Positions 1-8,707 of a stretch of 64,000 nt of DNA are shown in pieces. The stretch is taken from contig JBGGMV010000066.1 of NCBI GenBank assembly GCA_041287865.1, positions 1-64,000 on the forward strand, given 5' to 3'. The notes beneath the pieces are model-generated. The model searched no databases and was not told the origin of the DNA. It saw nothing but the letters and a program-made list of their open reading frames with translations. This DNA is from JAPWJZ01 sp041287865 (GTDB taxonomy: Bacteria > Pseudomonadota > Alphaproteobacteria > Micavibrionales > UBA2020). Positions within the stretch are counted from its first letter, which is position 1, and each line of letters begins with the position of its first letter. The translations under genes were made by a program, and so were the position numbers.

Positions 1-125
1 ACAAGCTCTCGCCCATCGAAGTGCCGCGCAAGATTATCGTGCGTGAAAAACCGCTGCCGAAAACGGCGGTGGGCAAGCTGTCACGCAAAGACCTGCTGGC
101 CGAAGAAGGCATCGTCAGGAAATAA
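1..125 (+). CDS. Acyl-CoA synthetase, C-terminal fragment (cut by window start)
   Basis: The reading frame enters from the left edge and stops with TAA at 123-125. Its 40 visible residues carry the C-terminal motif PKTAVGKLSRKDL, which holds the conserved lysine of the mobile C-terminal domain of AMP-forming acyl-CoA synthetases. This tail closely matches the tail of the complete synthetase 21 bp downstream, so the two are tandem paralogues and probably co-transcribed. The enzyme would activate fatty acids to acyl-AMP and then acyl-CoA. Everything upstream of the last domain lies outside the window, so substrate and length cannot be judged. Confidence 0.85.
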   Translation, partial: KLSPIEVPRKIIVREKPLPKTAVGKLSRKDLLAEEGIVRK

Positions 126-146
126 AAAATAAACAGGGAAGATAAC

Positions 147-1838
147 ATGTCCGCCAATACCATGCTGAAGCAAGACAGCGTAGAAATGCCTTGGGTGAAG
201 AATTACGTCCCCGGCACGACATGGGATATCGACATCCCGCAGCAGCCGCTGTTCTCGTTCCTCGACCGCACGGTGGAGAAATTCCCCGCGCGTCCCGCCA
301 TCCACTTCGCGGGCCATGTCTACGACTTCAAGACGGTGGGTCAGCTTGTCAACCGCGTGGCCAGGGGCCTGCAGCTGCTGGGCGTGAAAAAGGGCGTCAA
401 GGTCGGGCTGTTCATGCCCAATTCCGCCTATTCCGTCATCGCCTATTACGGCGTGCTTAAGGCGGGCGGCACGGTCGTCAACTTCAACCCTGTTTATGTG
501 GAACGCGACCTGATCGTGCAGGCCGACGACAGCGAAACCGATTTGCTGGTGACGCTCGACCTGCCGCCGCTGCTGGAAAAGGCCACCACGCTGCTGGAGA
601 AAACGAAGATCCGCAAAACCATCGTCTGCCCGATGAAGCAGAACCTAGCCTCCACCACCAAGACGCTCGACCTCCCGGACGCGAAAAACAAGCCCGACGC
701 CTTCCTCTGGTTCTGCGACCTGACCAGCAACGACGGCAAACCCGAAGCCGTGATGATCAACCCGCTGGAAGACATCGCCGTGCTGCAATATACCGGCGGC
801 ACGACGGGTATCCCCAAGGGCGCGATGCTCACGCACCACAACCTCGTCGCCAATATGGTGCAGATCGGCAAGTGGTACCACAACACCAATGACGGCGAGG
901 ACAGCATGATCGCCGTGCTGCCGCTCTTCCATGTCTTCGCCATGACCGTCGTCATGAACATGTCGATGATGAAGGGCATGACGCTCTTCATCATGCCGCA
1001 ATTCACCGTGCCCGAGCTGCTGGAGCTCATCAAGCACCAGAAGCCCGGATATGTTGCTGCGGTGCCGACGATGTATATCGCCATGGCCAACCACGACCGC
1101 ATCGCCGAATACGATTTCTCCTCGATCAAGTTCTGCCTCTCTGGCGGCGCGCCGCTGCCGGCGGATGTGAAGCGCGTGTTCGAGCAGCGCACCAAGGCGA
1201 AACTGGTGGCAGAAGGCTATGGCCTGACCGAATCTTCCCCCGTTGTCACCTGCAACCCCATCAGCCCTAAGGCGCGCGCGGGTTCAATCGGCCTGCCCAT
1301 CCCGGGCACGCTGGTCGAGATCATCGACCTCGCCGACCGCAAGACGCCGCTGCCCATCGGCGAAAAGGGCGAGATCTGCGCGACCGGCCCGCAGGTGATG
1401 AAAGGCTATTACAAAAACCCCGCCGAAACCGAAGACGTCATGCGCGACGGCCGCCTGCATACCGGCGACGTCGGCTATATGGATGAAGACGGTTTCGTCT
1501 ATATCGTCGACCGCGTGAAGGACTTGATTCTGGTAGGCGGCTATAACGTCTACCCGCGCCACGTGGAGGAAGTAATCTACGCGCATCCCGCGATCGAGGA
1601 ATGCATCGTCGCCGGCGTGCCCGACAAGCTGCGCGGCGAAGCCGTGCATGCCTGGGTAAAGCTCCGCCCGGGTGAATCGGTTAGCGCCGAGACGCTCCGC
1701 GTCTGGCTGCACGACAAGCTGTCGCCGATCGAGCTGCCCAAGAAAATCATCATCCGCAACGAGCCCCTGCCCAAAACCGCGGTCGGCAAGTTGTCCAAGC
1801 GCGACCTGTTGATCCAGGAAGGCATCAAAAAACGCTAA
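147..1838 (+). CDS. fadD: Long-chain fatty acid--CoA ligase (AMP-forming)
   Basis: This 563-residue protein has the usual length of FadD-type enzymes, which convert free fatty acids to acyl-CoA with ATP at the inner face of the membrane. The AMP-binding P-loop YTGGTTGIPKGA lies near residue 215, the adenylate motif YGLTESSP near residue 358, and DRVKDLILVGGYNVYP in the hinge near residue 455. The C-terminal lysine sits in PKTAVGKLSKRDL. An AGGGAAG ribosome site (136-142) precedes the ATG, and the upstream partial paralogue ends 21 bp before it. The two form a tandem pair. The symbol follows family similarity; medium-chain or other acids are possible substrates. Confidence 0.9.
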   Translation: MSANTMLKQDSVEMPWVKNYVPGTTWDIDIPQQPLFSFLDRTVEKFPARPAIHFAGHVYDFKTVGQLVNRVARGLQLLGVKKGVKVGLFMPNSAYSVIAYYGVLKAGGTVVNFNPVYVERDLIVQADDSETDLLVTLDLPPLLEKATTLLEKTKIRKTIVCPMKQNLASTTKTLDLPDAKNKPDAFLWFCDLTSNDGKPEAVMINPLEDIAVLQYTGGTTGIPKGAMLTHHNLVANMVQIGKWYHNTNDGEDSMIAVLPLFHVFAMTVVMNMSMMKGMTLFIMPQFTVPELLELIKHQKPGYVAAVPTMYIAMANHDRIAEYDFSSIKFCLSGGAPLPADVKRVFEQRTKAKLVAEGYGLTESSPVVTCNPISPKARAGSIGLPIPGTLVEIIDLADRKTPLPIGEKGEICATGPQVMKGYYKNPAETEDVMRDGRLHTGDVGYMDEDGFVYIVDRVKDLILVGGYNVYPRHVEEVIYAHPAIEECIVAGVPDKLRGEAVHAWVKLRPGESVSAETLRVWLHDKLSPIELPKKIIIRNEPLPKTAVGKLSKRDLLIQEGIKKR

Positions 1839-1929
1839 TTAATTCATATACTTGTCCGCAATATCCCTTTACATATTCATGGCAATCGGGTAATATGCTA
1901 GAATATTGGTGTGTAAGGGGATTCGCGTA

Positions 1930-3006
1930 ATGGCTGCTAATATCTTCACAAAAGGCATGTTGTGCCTCGCCTTCGCTGCGGCGCTGACGGGTTGCGGACC
2001 TAAATCCGAAACGCCGGCCAATGACGTCAAGGCCGAAGCCGCCCAGACCCAGAAAGTCGATTTTTCGCGCACCGATCCCAGCGCCGCCATGTGGCGGATC
2101 GCCAACGATGGCGAAAGCGCCGCAGTGCTCCATTATAATGCCTACAAGGCCGAACGTAATTTCCGCGCCGGCAAGATCAGTCAGGAAGAATTCAATACGA
2201 TCGCCAAGACTGCTTCCGACGGCGTGGCGGGGATACGCGCGCCTTATGTTGGCACGAACTTCCTCAATTCCTTCGACCAGGTATTCGCCGATGCCGTTCG
2301 GACGAAGGATAAAGTTGACCGCATCAGCAACCCGCAGGATTACGCGCAGCCGCAGGCCGGCCAGCTCGCCGAGGGCGCCACGGGGCAGAGCCTTATCGCC
2401 GAACTTATCAAGATGGCCGCCGGCCAGATGGCCGAAGACCTTAAAATCGCCGCCAACGCTCAGGCGATCGGGCCTGCGTCGCAAGATCCCGCGCTGCAGG
2501 GCATTTCGACCCGCCAGTCCATTTTCCCGGGCGGCCCGCTGCAGTACCAGACGGTTCTGGACGGATCGGCGCTGAAGCCCGGCGGCATTTACAACTACAC
2601 CGGCAAGCTCACCATCAACGGTGACGTGCCTGAAAACACCACGCTGAACGTCGACGGCAAGCTTGTCGTCAGCGGCAACGTCGCAGGCGGCGCCAAGCTG
2701 AGCGTGAAGCAACCCGAAAACACGCGCCCCGAAAAATACGACTGCTGGAACTGGGCCTATGGCGCTTCTTATACAAAGCCGAGCGATATATCCTATCATT
2801 ACGGCCTGCGCGACGACGCCTGCACCCGCATCATCCCCGACGGGCTGAAGTACAAGAACGATCCTGAAGCCGCCATCCACATCACCGGCTCTGCCGCGAA
2901 CAATGCGGGGCTTTATACGAACGGCGGAAAAATCGCCGTCGACGGCGGCCGCGTTGCGCCGGCCCCGACGGTCACCGCGCCCCAACCCGCGACACCCGCA
3001 CGCTAG
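1930..3006 (+). CDS. Hypothetical outer-envelope lipoprotein with a beta-repeat segment
   Basis: I chose the ATG at 1930 because AAGGGG lies about 10 bases upstream and the protein then opens with a clean lipoprotein signal (MAANIFTKG, hydrophobic stretch, lipobox LTGC, Cys near residue 22). An in-frame start at 1906 is less likely. The mature part is about 335 residues. Around residues 220-260 it has a periodic segment (GKLTINGDVPENTTLNVDG, then GKLVVSGNVAGGAKLSV) that resembles the short turns of bactofilin-like or DUF342-like beta-helices. The C-terminus is Ala/Pro rich. It stands alone between an acyl-CoA synthetase and the serpins. No function can be assigned. Confidence 0.75.
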   Translation: MAANIFTKGMLCLAFAAALTGCGPKSETPANDVKAEAAQTQKVDFSRTDPSAAMWRIANDGESAAVLHYNAYKAERNFRAGKISQEEFNTIAKTASDGVAGIRAPYVGTNFLNSFDQVFADAVRTKDKVDRISNPQDYAQPQAGQLAEGATGQSLIAELIKMAAGQMAEDLKIAANAQAIGPASQDPALQGISTRQSIFPGGPLQYQTVLDGSALKPGGIYNYTGKLTINGDVPENTTLNVDGKLVVSGNVAGGAKLSVKQPENTRPEKYDCWNWAYGASYTKPSDISYHYGLRDDACTRIIPDGLKYKNDPEAAIHITGSAANNAGLYTNGGKIAVDGGRVAPAPTVTAPQPATPAR

Positions 3007-3077
3007 ACACATTTATAAAGCCGGCCCGCGCCTGCGGAGCTGTTTAGCACACACTTAAAATATTATGTAAATATAAA

Positions 3078-3115
3078 GAACGCCCGCCTTCGCCAGAACG
3101 GGCGTTCATATTTCA
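3078..3115 (+). terminator. Probable terminator after the lipoprotein gene
   Basis: A perfect 9-bp stem (GAACGCCCG at 3078-3086, CGGGCGTTC at 3099-3107) with a 12-base loop is followed by ATATTTCAT. The downstream T tract is short, so efficiency is uncertain, but position between the lipoprotein and the serpin pair fits. Confidence 0.5.
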
Positions 3116-3219
3116 TATTGTCGTTTTTTCTTGTCCCACCCCGCCCGCCATGCTATCGCTGCCACGCTAGGCATTTTACCTAATCTTAAAAAATCATTCA
3201 AAAAAAGGAAAAGAGCACA

Positions 3220-4524
3220 ATGGCTAAACGCGCGGTGAATAATCAGGAACAAGAACAGCAATTCGGCGGCCACCTGAAACCGGAAGTCCAGAACATCATT
3301 AAGCTGACGCTGGCCTTCGCAAAGGCTGTCGGCACGAATCAAGCCGACAAAGGCGATAACCTTGTCGTGTCTCCCTACAACGCAGCCGCATGCCTTGGCA
3401 TGGTGGCGCTGGGTGCAGACGGCCAGACGCGCGACGAGCTCGCCAAAACCTTCTTCGGCACCGACGGCAAGGGCCTCGAGCAAGGCGTGAAAGACTACGC
3501 GAAGCTGAACGACGAAATCCTCGCCGCCAATAAAGGTCAGGTAACGCTTTCCACCGCCAATGGCATCTGGACGAACAAGGACAACGTCACGCTGCTGCAA
3601 TCCTTCGCCGACGACGCGCGCAAGAACTTCGGCGCGGAAATCAGCGCCGAAGACTACGCCGATCCCGCCACGGTCAAGAAAATCAACGACTGGGCCGACA
3701 AAAACACCAACGGCCTGATCAAGGAAGTGCTGAAGAACCTGGACGCCGATGACGCGGCCGTGCTCGCTTCCTCGCTCTACTTCAAGGGCCAGTGGACGAA
3801 CAAGTTCGACAAAGCGCTGACCGAAGACAAAGTCTTCACGCAGGACAACGGCGCGGCATCCAAAACCCCCACCATGCGCCAGGACATCGAAGAAGACATG
3901 ATGACCTATACGAAGGGCAAGGATTTCGAAGCCGTGGCGCTCACCTACGGCGAGAAAAAACGCACCGACGAGGAATGGAAAGATCCGACGATGCGCATCG
4001 TGTTGGTCCGCCCGACGGACGATAACGTCAGCGCGCGCGACTGGCTGGCCAGCCAGGCCAACGGCAAGGTGCCGCAGTGGCTCGACAACTGGCAGTATAG
4101 CGAAGCGGTCGGCTCGGTCGAGCTGCCCCGCATCGACATCAAGCAAAAGCACGACCTGATTCCCGCGCTGGAGCAAATGGGCGTGAAGCAGGCTTTCGAT
4201 CAATCCGCCGCCAACTTCCAGAAGATGATCGAACCCGCCGGCCGCAACCTGTTCATCAGCAAGGTCAGCCATGACGTCGTCTTCAAGACCAACGAAGAAG
4301 GCTCCGAAGCCGCCGCAGTGACGGTTGCCGTCGCCAGCTTCGAATGCGTGGCGATGCCCCCGCAGAAGGTCGACATGAAACTGGACCGTTCCTTCGTCTT
4401 CGCCCTGCAGGATGTCAAGACGGGCGCGGTGCTGTTCATGGGCGCGGTCAACAAGCCCAGCGACGATATGACGCCGGTGGCCAAAAAGAGCGGCCCCGAT
4501 TGCCTCTATCCCCCGAAACGCTAA
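3220..4524 (+). CDS. Serpin family protein (first of a tandem pair)
   Basis: This 434-residue protein is a full-length serpin, a suicide inhibitor of proteases. It has the family core (NLVVSPYNAAACL near residue 47, ASSLYFKGQW near residue 185) and the C-terminal signature (DRSFVFALQDVKTGAVLFMGAVNKP). The hinge GSEAAAVTV at residues 361-369 has the small residues expected of inhibitory serpins. Counting 15 residues from the hinge Gly places P1 at Glu375 and P1' at Cys376. No signal peptide is seen, so a cytoplasmic target is likely. A GGAAAAGAG ribosome site precedes the ATG. A paralogue follows 24 bp downstream, so the two are probably one transcript. Target protease is unknown. Confidence 0.93.
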   Translation: MAKRAVNNQEQEQQFGGHLKPEVQNIIKLTLAFAKAVGTNQADKGDNLVVSPYNAAACLGMVALGADGQTRDELAKTFFGTDGKGLEQGVKDYAKLNDEILAANKGQVTLSTANGIWTNKDNVTLLQSFADDARKNFGAEISAEDYADPATVKKINDWADKNTNGLIKEVLKNLDADDAAVLASSLYFKGQWTNKFDKALTEDKVFTQDNGAASKTPTMRQDIEEDMMTYTKGKDFEAVALTYGEKKRTDEEWKDPTMRIVLVRPTDDNVSARDWLASQANGKVPQWLDNWQYSEAVGSVELPRIDIKQKHDLIPALEQMGVKQAFDQSAANFQKMIEPAGRNLFISKVSHDVVFKTNEEGSEAAAVTVAVASFECVAMPPQKVDMKLDRSFVFALQDVKTGAVLFMGAVNKPSDDMTPVAKKSGPDCLYPPKR

Positions 4525-4548
4525 TTTTTTTAAAATCAGGAGAACACC

Positions 4549-5850
4549 ATGAGCAGATCAAGAAGCTTCCGTACGGGTACGGAACAGGAAACCGAACACG
4601 GCGCGCATCTTTCGCCCGAGGTGAAAAACACCATCCGGCTGACGCTCGCCTTCACCAAGGCGGTCGGCGCGGACCAGAAGGACAAAGCCGACAACCTCGT
4701 CGTCTCCCCCTACAACGCGCTTGCGGCCCTCTCGATGGTCGCCAAGGGCGCCAACGGCAAGACGCGCGACGAAATGGCCGAAGTGCTGTTCGGCGTGAAG
4801 GGCAAGGACCTCGACGCTTCCGCAAAATCTTACGTCGACCTGAACGAACAGGTGCTGGCGGCCAACAAGGGCTCGGTCGAGCTCACCACCGCCAACGGCA
4901 TCTGGGTCAACAAGAAGGAAATCACGCTGGACGCCACCTTCGCCAAGGACATGAAGGGCGAATTCAAGGCCGAGATCAGCGAAGAAAACTTCGGCAAGCC
5001 CACCGTCGATAAAATCAACAAATGGGCAGGCGACAATACCAAGGGCCTGATCAACGAAGTCCTGAAAGAGCTGAAGCCCGACGACCTCGCCGTGCTGGCC
5101 TCCGCGCTCTATTTCAAGGGCCAGTGGACGCACAAGTTCGACAAAAAACTGACCGAAGACAAGGGCTATACGCAGGACGGCGGCGCTGTTTCGAAAACCG
5201 CCACCATGCACCAGGATTTCGGCCGCCAGCAGGATTTCCGCATCGTGCAGGGCAAGGATTTCGACGCCGTCGCCCTGAACTACGGCGAGAAAGACCCGAA
5301 AAACGGCAAGAACCCGACGATGCGCATCGTACTGGTTCGCCCGAAGGACAACAGCGTTTCCGCCCGTGACTGGCTGGCGGCGCAGTCGACCGGCAAGGTG
5401 CCGGCATGGCTGGACGCTTACGCCTACCAGAACGCGACCGGCTCGGTCGAACTGCCCCGCCTCGACATCAAACAGACCTTTGACCTCATCCCCGCGATGC
5501 AGGACATGGGCATGAAACAGGCCTTCACCGATGCGGCCGATTTCTCGAAGATGGTCACGAAGGACAGCGGCAAGCTCAAGATTGGCAAGATCAGCCACGA
5601 CACCGTCTTCAAGACGGACGAGGAAGGCTCCGAAGCCGCCGCCGTGACCGTGGTCGGCATGCGCCGCTCCGCTTCCATCCCGCAGCCGATCCCCCACCTC
5701 GATGTGAAGTTCGACCGCTCCTTCGCGTTCGCGCTGCAGGACATCGAAACGGGCGCCGTGCTGTTCATGGGCGCGATCAACAAGCCCAATGACGCCATGA
5801 AGCCTGAAGCTGCGGCCAAAAAGCCGAAAGCCGCAACGCGCAAGCGCTAA
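4549..5850 (+). CDS. Serpin family protein (second of a tandem pair)
   Basis: This 433-residue serpin is closely similar to its upstream neighbour through the body, but its reactive loop differs. The hinge GSEAAAVTV (residues 360-368) is the same. The loop then continues GMRRSAS instead of AVASFEC, placing Arg372-Arg373-Ser374 at the likely cleavage site. That predicts trypsin-like or dibasic-cleaving proteases as targets, unlike the acidic P1 of the first copy. There is no signal peptide, and the C-terminus is basic (KKPKAATRKR). CAGGAGAA at 4537-4544 is the ribosome site. A strong terminator follows the stop codon. Confidence 0.93.
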   Translation: MSRSRSFRTGTEQETEHGAHLSPEVKNTIRLTLAFTKAVGADQKDKADNLVVSPYNALAALSMVAKGANGKTRDEMAEVLFGVKGKDLDASAKSYVDLNEQVLAANKGSVELTTANGIWVNKKEITLDATFAKDMKGEFKAEISEENFGKPTVDKINKWAGDNTKGLINEVLKELKPDDLAVLASALYFKGQWTHKFDKKLTEDKGYTQDGGAVSKTATMHQDFGRQQDFRIVQGKDFDAVALNYGEKDPKNGKNPTMRIVLVRPKDNSVSARDWLAAQSTGKVPAWLDAYAYQNATGSVELPRLDIKQTFDLIPAMQDMGMKQAFTDAADFSKMVTKDSGKLKIGKISHDTVFKTDEEGSEAAAVTVVGMRRSASIPQPIPHLDVKFDRSFAFALQDIETGAVLFMGAINKPNDAMKPEAAAKKPKAATRKR

Positions 5851-5870
5851 GCGTCGCTATATAATGCAAA

Positions 5871-5900
5871 AGGCCCGGGAGCGATCCCGGGCCTTTTTGT
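5871..5900 (+). terminator. Strong intrinsic terminator of the serpin operon
   Basis: A 10-bp perfect stem (AGGCCCGGGA / TCCCGGGCCT) with the tetraloop GCGA is followed by TTTTGTTT. It lies 20 bp after the second serpin. Its A-rich left flank could also serve the convergent lipoprotein gene on the minus strand. Confidence 0.93.
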
Positions 5901-5910
5901 TTAGATTTTT

Positions 5911-6279
5911 TCAGTAACAGGCGTTGCCCTTGAACCCGGTATTCGTCACACGGCCGTTGGTGATCATAAAGGTTGTTTCGCAGTCGCGTGTTTCGCGCTC
6001 GGGATACCCGCCAAAGCAATTACCCACATAACCCACGCCCGCACGGCTGCCGAAACAGGTGTTGAAGCCGCTGCCGGGGTAGAAAACCTTGCGGCGCTTC
6101 ACGTAGGCCAGCATTTTCGTGCGGTTATCCAGCTGATAGGTCTTGTCGGGCACGCCCCAGGCGGTGACGAGTTCTTTTTCGGTAGCGCCTTTCCAGCCGG
6201 CGGTTTTTTCCTTGTACGAGGGGCCGGTGGCGCAGGAGGCCAGCAGCAGCACGGTGAAAACAGCAATAATATTGCGCAT
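5911..6279 (-). CDS. Small hypothetical lipoprotein
   Basis: The 122-residue product starts with a short signal peptide and lipobox (LLLASC, Cys at about 16), so it should be lipidated and exported. The segment GATEKELVTAWGVPDKTYQ resembles the helix-turn-GxP motif of SmpA/BamE-like small lipoproteins, but the similarity is weak. Cys residues in the C-terminal half (NTCFGSR, GNCFGG, RDCETT, GNACY) may form disulfides in the periplasm. AGAGGTAT upstream is a good ribosome site. Only 17 bp separate it from the pheT stop, so it probably rides on the pheST transcript. Confidence 0.75.
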   Translation of the reverse strand: MRNIIAVFTVLLLASCATGPSYKEKTAGWKGATEKELVTAWGVPDKTYQLDNRTKMLAYVKRRKVFYPGSGFNTCFGSRAGVGYVGNCFGGYPERETRDCETTFMITNGRVTNTGFKGNACY

Positions 6280-6296
6280 CGAAAGATACCTCTGTC

Positions 6297-8696
6297 TTAC
6301 GAACGCAGGACACCGCCGGTTTGTTTCGTCACGCTGTCGACGATCTTCTGGCTCAGCGCCACAATCTCCTCGTCAGTCAGCGTTTTTTCGACCGGCTGGA
6401 TGATCACGCCCAGCGCGACGGATTTTTTGCCGGGATCGACGCCCTTGCCGGTATAGACGTCGAAAATATCGACGCCGGCGATCAGGGCCTTATCGGCGGC
6501 TTTGATGGCGCGGATCAGCTTTTCGGCCTCGACCTTTTCATCCACCACAAAGGCGAAATCGCGGCTGAGGGGCTGGAAGGGGGAGGGTTTCAGCAGCTCT
6601 TTACGCGAACCCTTTTTCTTCGGCTGGGGCAGGGTGCCAAGGAATACCTCGAACCCTGCGCATTTTTCTTCACGCTTCATGGCGGCCAGTACGGCGGGAT
6701 GTATTTCGCCGAAATAAGCCAGCACCAGCGGCCCCTGACGCAAAGCGCCTGAACGCCCCGGGTGATACCATTCCGGCGCATCGGCCGTCACCTGCACGCC
6801 GGCAGGGTTCACGCCGCAGCTTTCCAGCACCGCCAGCGCATCGGCCTTCGCATCGAAGGCGTCGACATCGCGCGCAGGACCCGCCCAGTGGCGCGCCACT
6901 GCGCTGCCCGAACGCAGGCCCGTTGCCGTCATTTGCTGGCCCTCTGCGGTAGTGGCCTTGTAGGTATTGCCAATTTCAAACAAACAGGCATCGGCATAGC
7001 CGCGATCCGCGTTTCGGCCCGCCGCCGCGATCAGGTTCGGCAGGATGGAAGGACGCATAACCGACAGTTCCGACGAAATCGGGTTGGTCAGCGTCAGCGC
7101 CTTCTTGTTCTGGTGCAGTTGCGCGCCGAACAGGTCAGCCGTCGCATCGTCCATGAAAGACCATGTGACAGTCTCATAGAGCCCGCGCACGGCCAGCGTG
7201 CGGCGTGCGGTGACAGCGCGTTTGGATAACGGGTTCAGAGCCGAACGGCGCTCGTCCGCCGCAGGGCGCACCAGCACGACGGGAATATTGTCGTAGCCTT
7301 CGATACGCAAAACCTCTTCGACGATATCGGCACTGCCGTCGACATCGCTGCGCCAGCTGGGCGCTGTTACTTCCCATGCCTTGCCGTTATCGTTGACAGT
7401 AAAGCCAAGGGCCGAGAGAATTTCTTTCTGGCGCGCCAGCGGCAAATCCATGCCGCCCAGCAGTTTCAGGCGCTCCGGCGCATAGGATATTTTTTTCGCG
7501 ACGATGGGTGCCGCGCCCGCCACCACATTCTCGCTCGCTTCCCCGCCGCAGAGGTCGAGAATCATTTTTGTGGCAATCTCCGCGCCGGTGGCCGCAAAGG
7601 CGGGATCGATCCCGCGCTCGAAACGGTAACGGGCATCTGAATCAATCTGTAGCGTCTGGCCGGTCTTGGCCGTGCGCACGGGGTCGAAGCAGGCGACCTC
7701 GAGGAAGACGTTAACGGTCGCATCCGACACGGCAGACGATGTGCCGCCGATAATGCCGCCAAGGCCCAATACGCCTGAATCATCGCAGACGGCGGTCATG
7801 CCATCCAGCAGTTCGTACGATTTATCGTTCAGCGCATCAAGCTTCTCGCCCTTCTTCGACAGGCGCACATGGATATTGCCCTTCAGCTTGTCGGCATCAA
7901 ACACGTGCAGGGGACGCGCGCAAGCGATGCTGAGGTAATTGGTGATATCGACCAGCGTCGAGATCGGGCGCAGGCCGATGGCCTTGAGACGATCGGCCAG
8001 CCACTGGGGCGAGGGGCCGTTCTTCACGCCCTTGATATACCTGCCAATGAATAACGGGCAGGCCTGCGTGTCTTTAATGTCCACGCCAATCGGGCTCTTG
8101 AATTTACCCGCAACAGGCGCCGCAGCAGGGGGTTTCAGTTTTCCAAGCACCGCTGCGGCCAAATCACGCGCAATGCCAAGAATGCCGGCGCAATCACCAC
8201 GGTTGGGTGTCAGGTTGATTTCGATTACTGCATCGTTCAGGCCGAGGGCCGTAGCGGCATCGCTGCCGGTCGCGAAAGTGTCGGGCAGCTCGATAATGCC
8301 TTTATGTTCGTCCGAGAGCAGCAGCTCGCGTTCCGAACACATCATGCCGTTCGATTCCTGCCCGCGGATTTTTGCTTTTTCCAGCGTCTTGTCGATGCCG
8401 GGGATATAGCTGCCGGCGGGGGCGAAAACGCCTTTCATGCCCGCCCGCGCATTAGGCGCGCCGCAGACGACTTTCAGTTTTTCCTTGCCGGTATCAACCA
8501 CAAGGCACTGCAGCCTGTCGGCCTCCGGATGTTTTTCAGCCGTGAGCACATGGCCGACGACAAAACCGGCCAGCGTCTTGGACGGATCGTCGATGCCTTC
8601 GACTTCAAGGCCGATGGCGGTCAGTTTCTGCGAAATCTCGTCCAGCGAGGCGGTGGTGTCGAGATAATCCTTGAGCCAGGAGAGGGTGAATTTCAT
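6297..8696 (-). CDS. pheT: Phenylalanine--tRNA ligase beta subunit
   Basis: At 799 residues this is the normal length for bacterial PheT, which with PheS forms the alpha2-beta2 enzyme that charges tRNA-Phe in the cytoplasm. The N-terminus MKFTLSWLKDYLD, the tRNA-binding (EMAP-like) region VVGHVLTAEKHPEADRLQ, the B3/B4 editing region, the B5 region, and the C-terminal ferredoxin-fold anticodon-binding domain (PLSRDFAFVVDE) are all visible. GGAGAACAG lies just upstream of the ATG. It begins 11 bp after pheS on the same strand. The usual infC-rpmI-rplT neighbours are absent, and redox genes lie upstream of pheS instead. Confidence 0.97.
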   Translation of the reverse strand: MKFTLSWLKDYLDTTASLDEISQKLTAIGLEVEGIDDPSKTLAGFVVGHVLTAEKHPEADRLQCLVVDTGKEKLKVVCGAPNARAGMKGVFAPAGSYIPGIDKTLEKAKIRGQESNGMMCSERELLLSDEHKGIIELPDTFATGSDAATALGLNDAVIEINLTPNRGDCAGILGIARDLAAAVLGKLKPPAAAPVAGKFKSPIGVDIKDTQACPLFIGRYIKGVKNGPSPQWLADRLKAIGLRPISTLVDITNYLSIACARPLHVFDADKLKGNIHVRLSKKGEKLDALNDKSYELLDGMTAVCDDSGVLGLGGIIGGTSSAVSDATVNVFLEVACFDPVRTAKTGQTLQIDSDARYRFERGIDPAFAATGAEIATKMILDLCGGEASENVVAGAAPIVAKKISYAPERLKLLGGMDLPLARQKEILSALGFTVNDNGKAWEVTAPSWRSDVDGSADIVEEVLRIEGYDNIPVVLVRPAADERRSALNPLSKRAVTARRTLAVRGLYETVTWSFMDDATADLFGAQLHQNKKALTLTNPISSELSVMRPSILPNLIAAAGRNADRGYADACLFEIGNTYKATTAEGQQMTATGLRSGSAVARHWAGPARDVDAFDAKADALAVLESCGVNPAGVQVTADAPEWYHPGRSGALRQGPLVLAYFGEIHPAVLAAMKREEKCAGFEVFLGTLPQPKKKGSRKELLKPSPFQPLSRDFAFVVDEKVEAEKLIRAIKAADKALIAGVDIFDVYTGKGVDPGKKSVALGVIIQPVEKTLTDEEIVALSQKIVDSVTKQTGGVLRS

Positions 8697-8707
8697 GTCT
8701 GTTCTCC

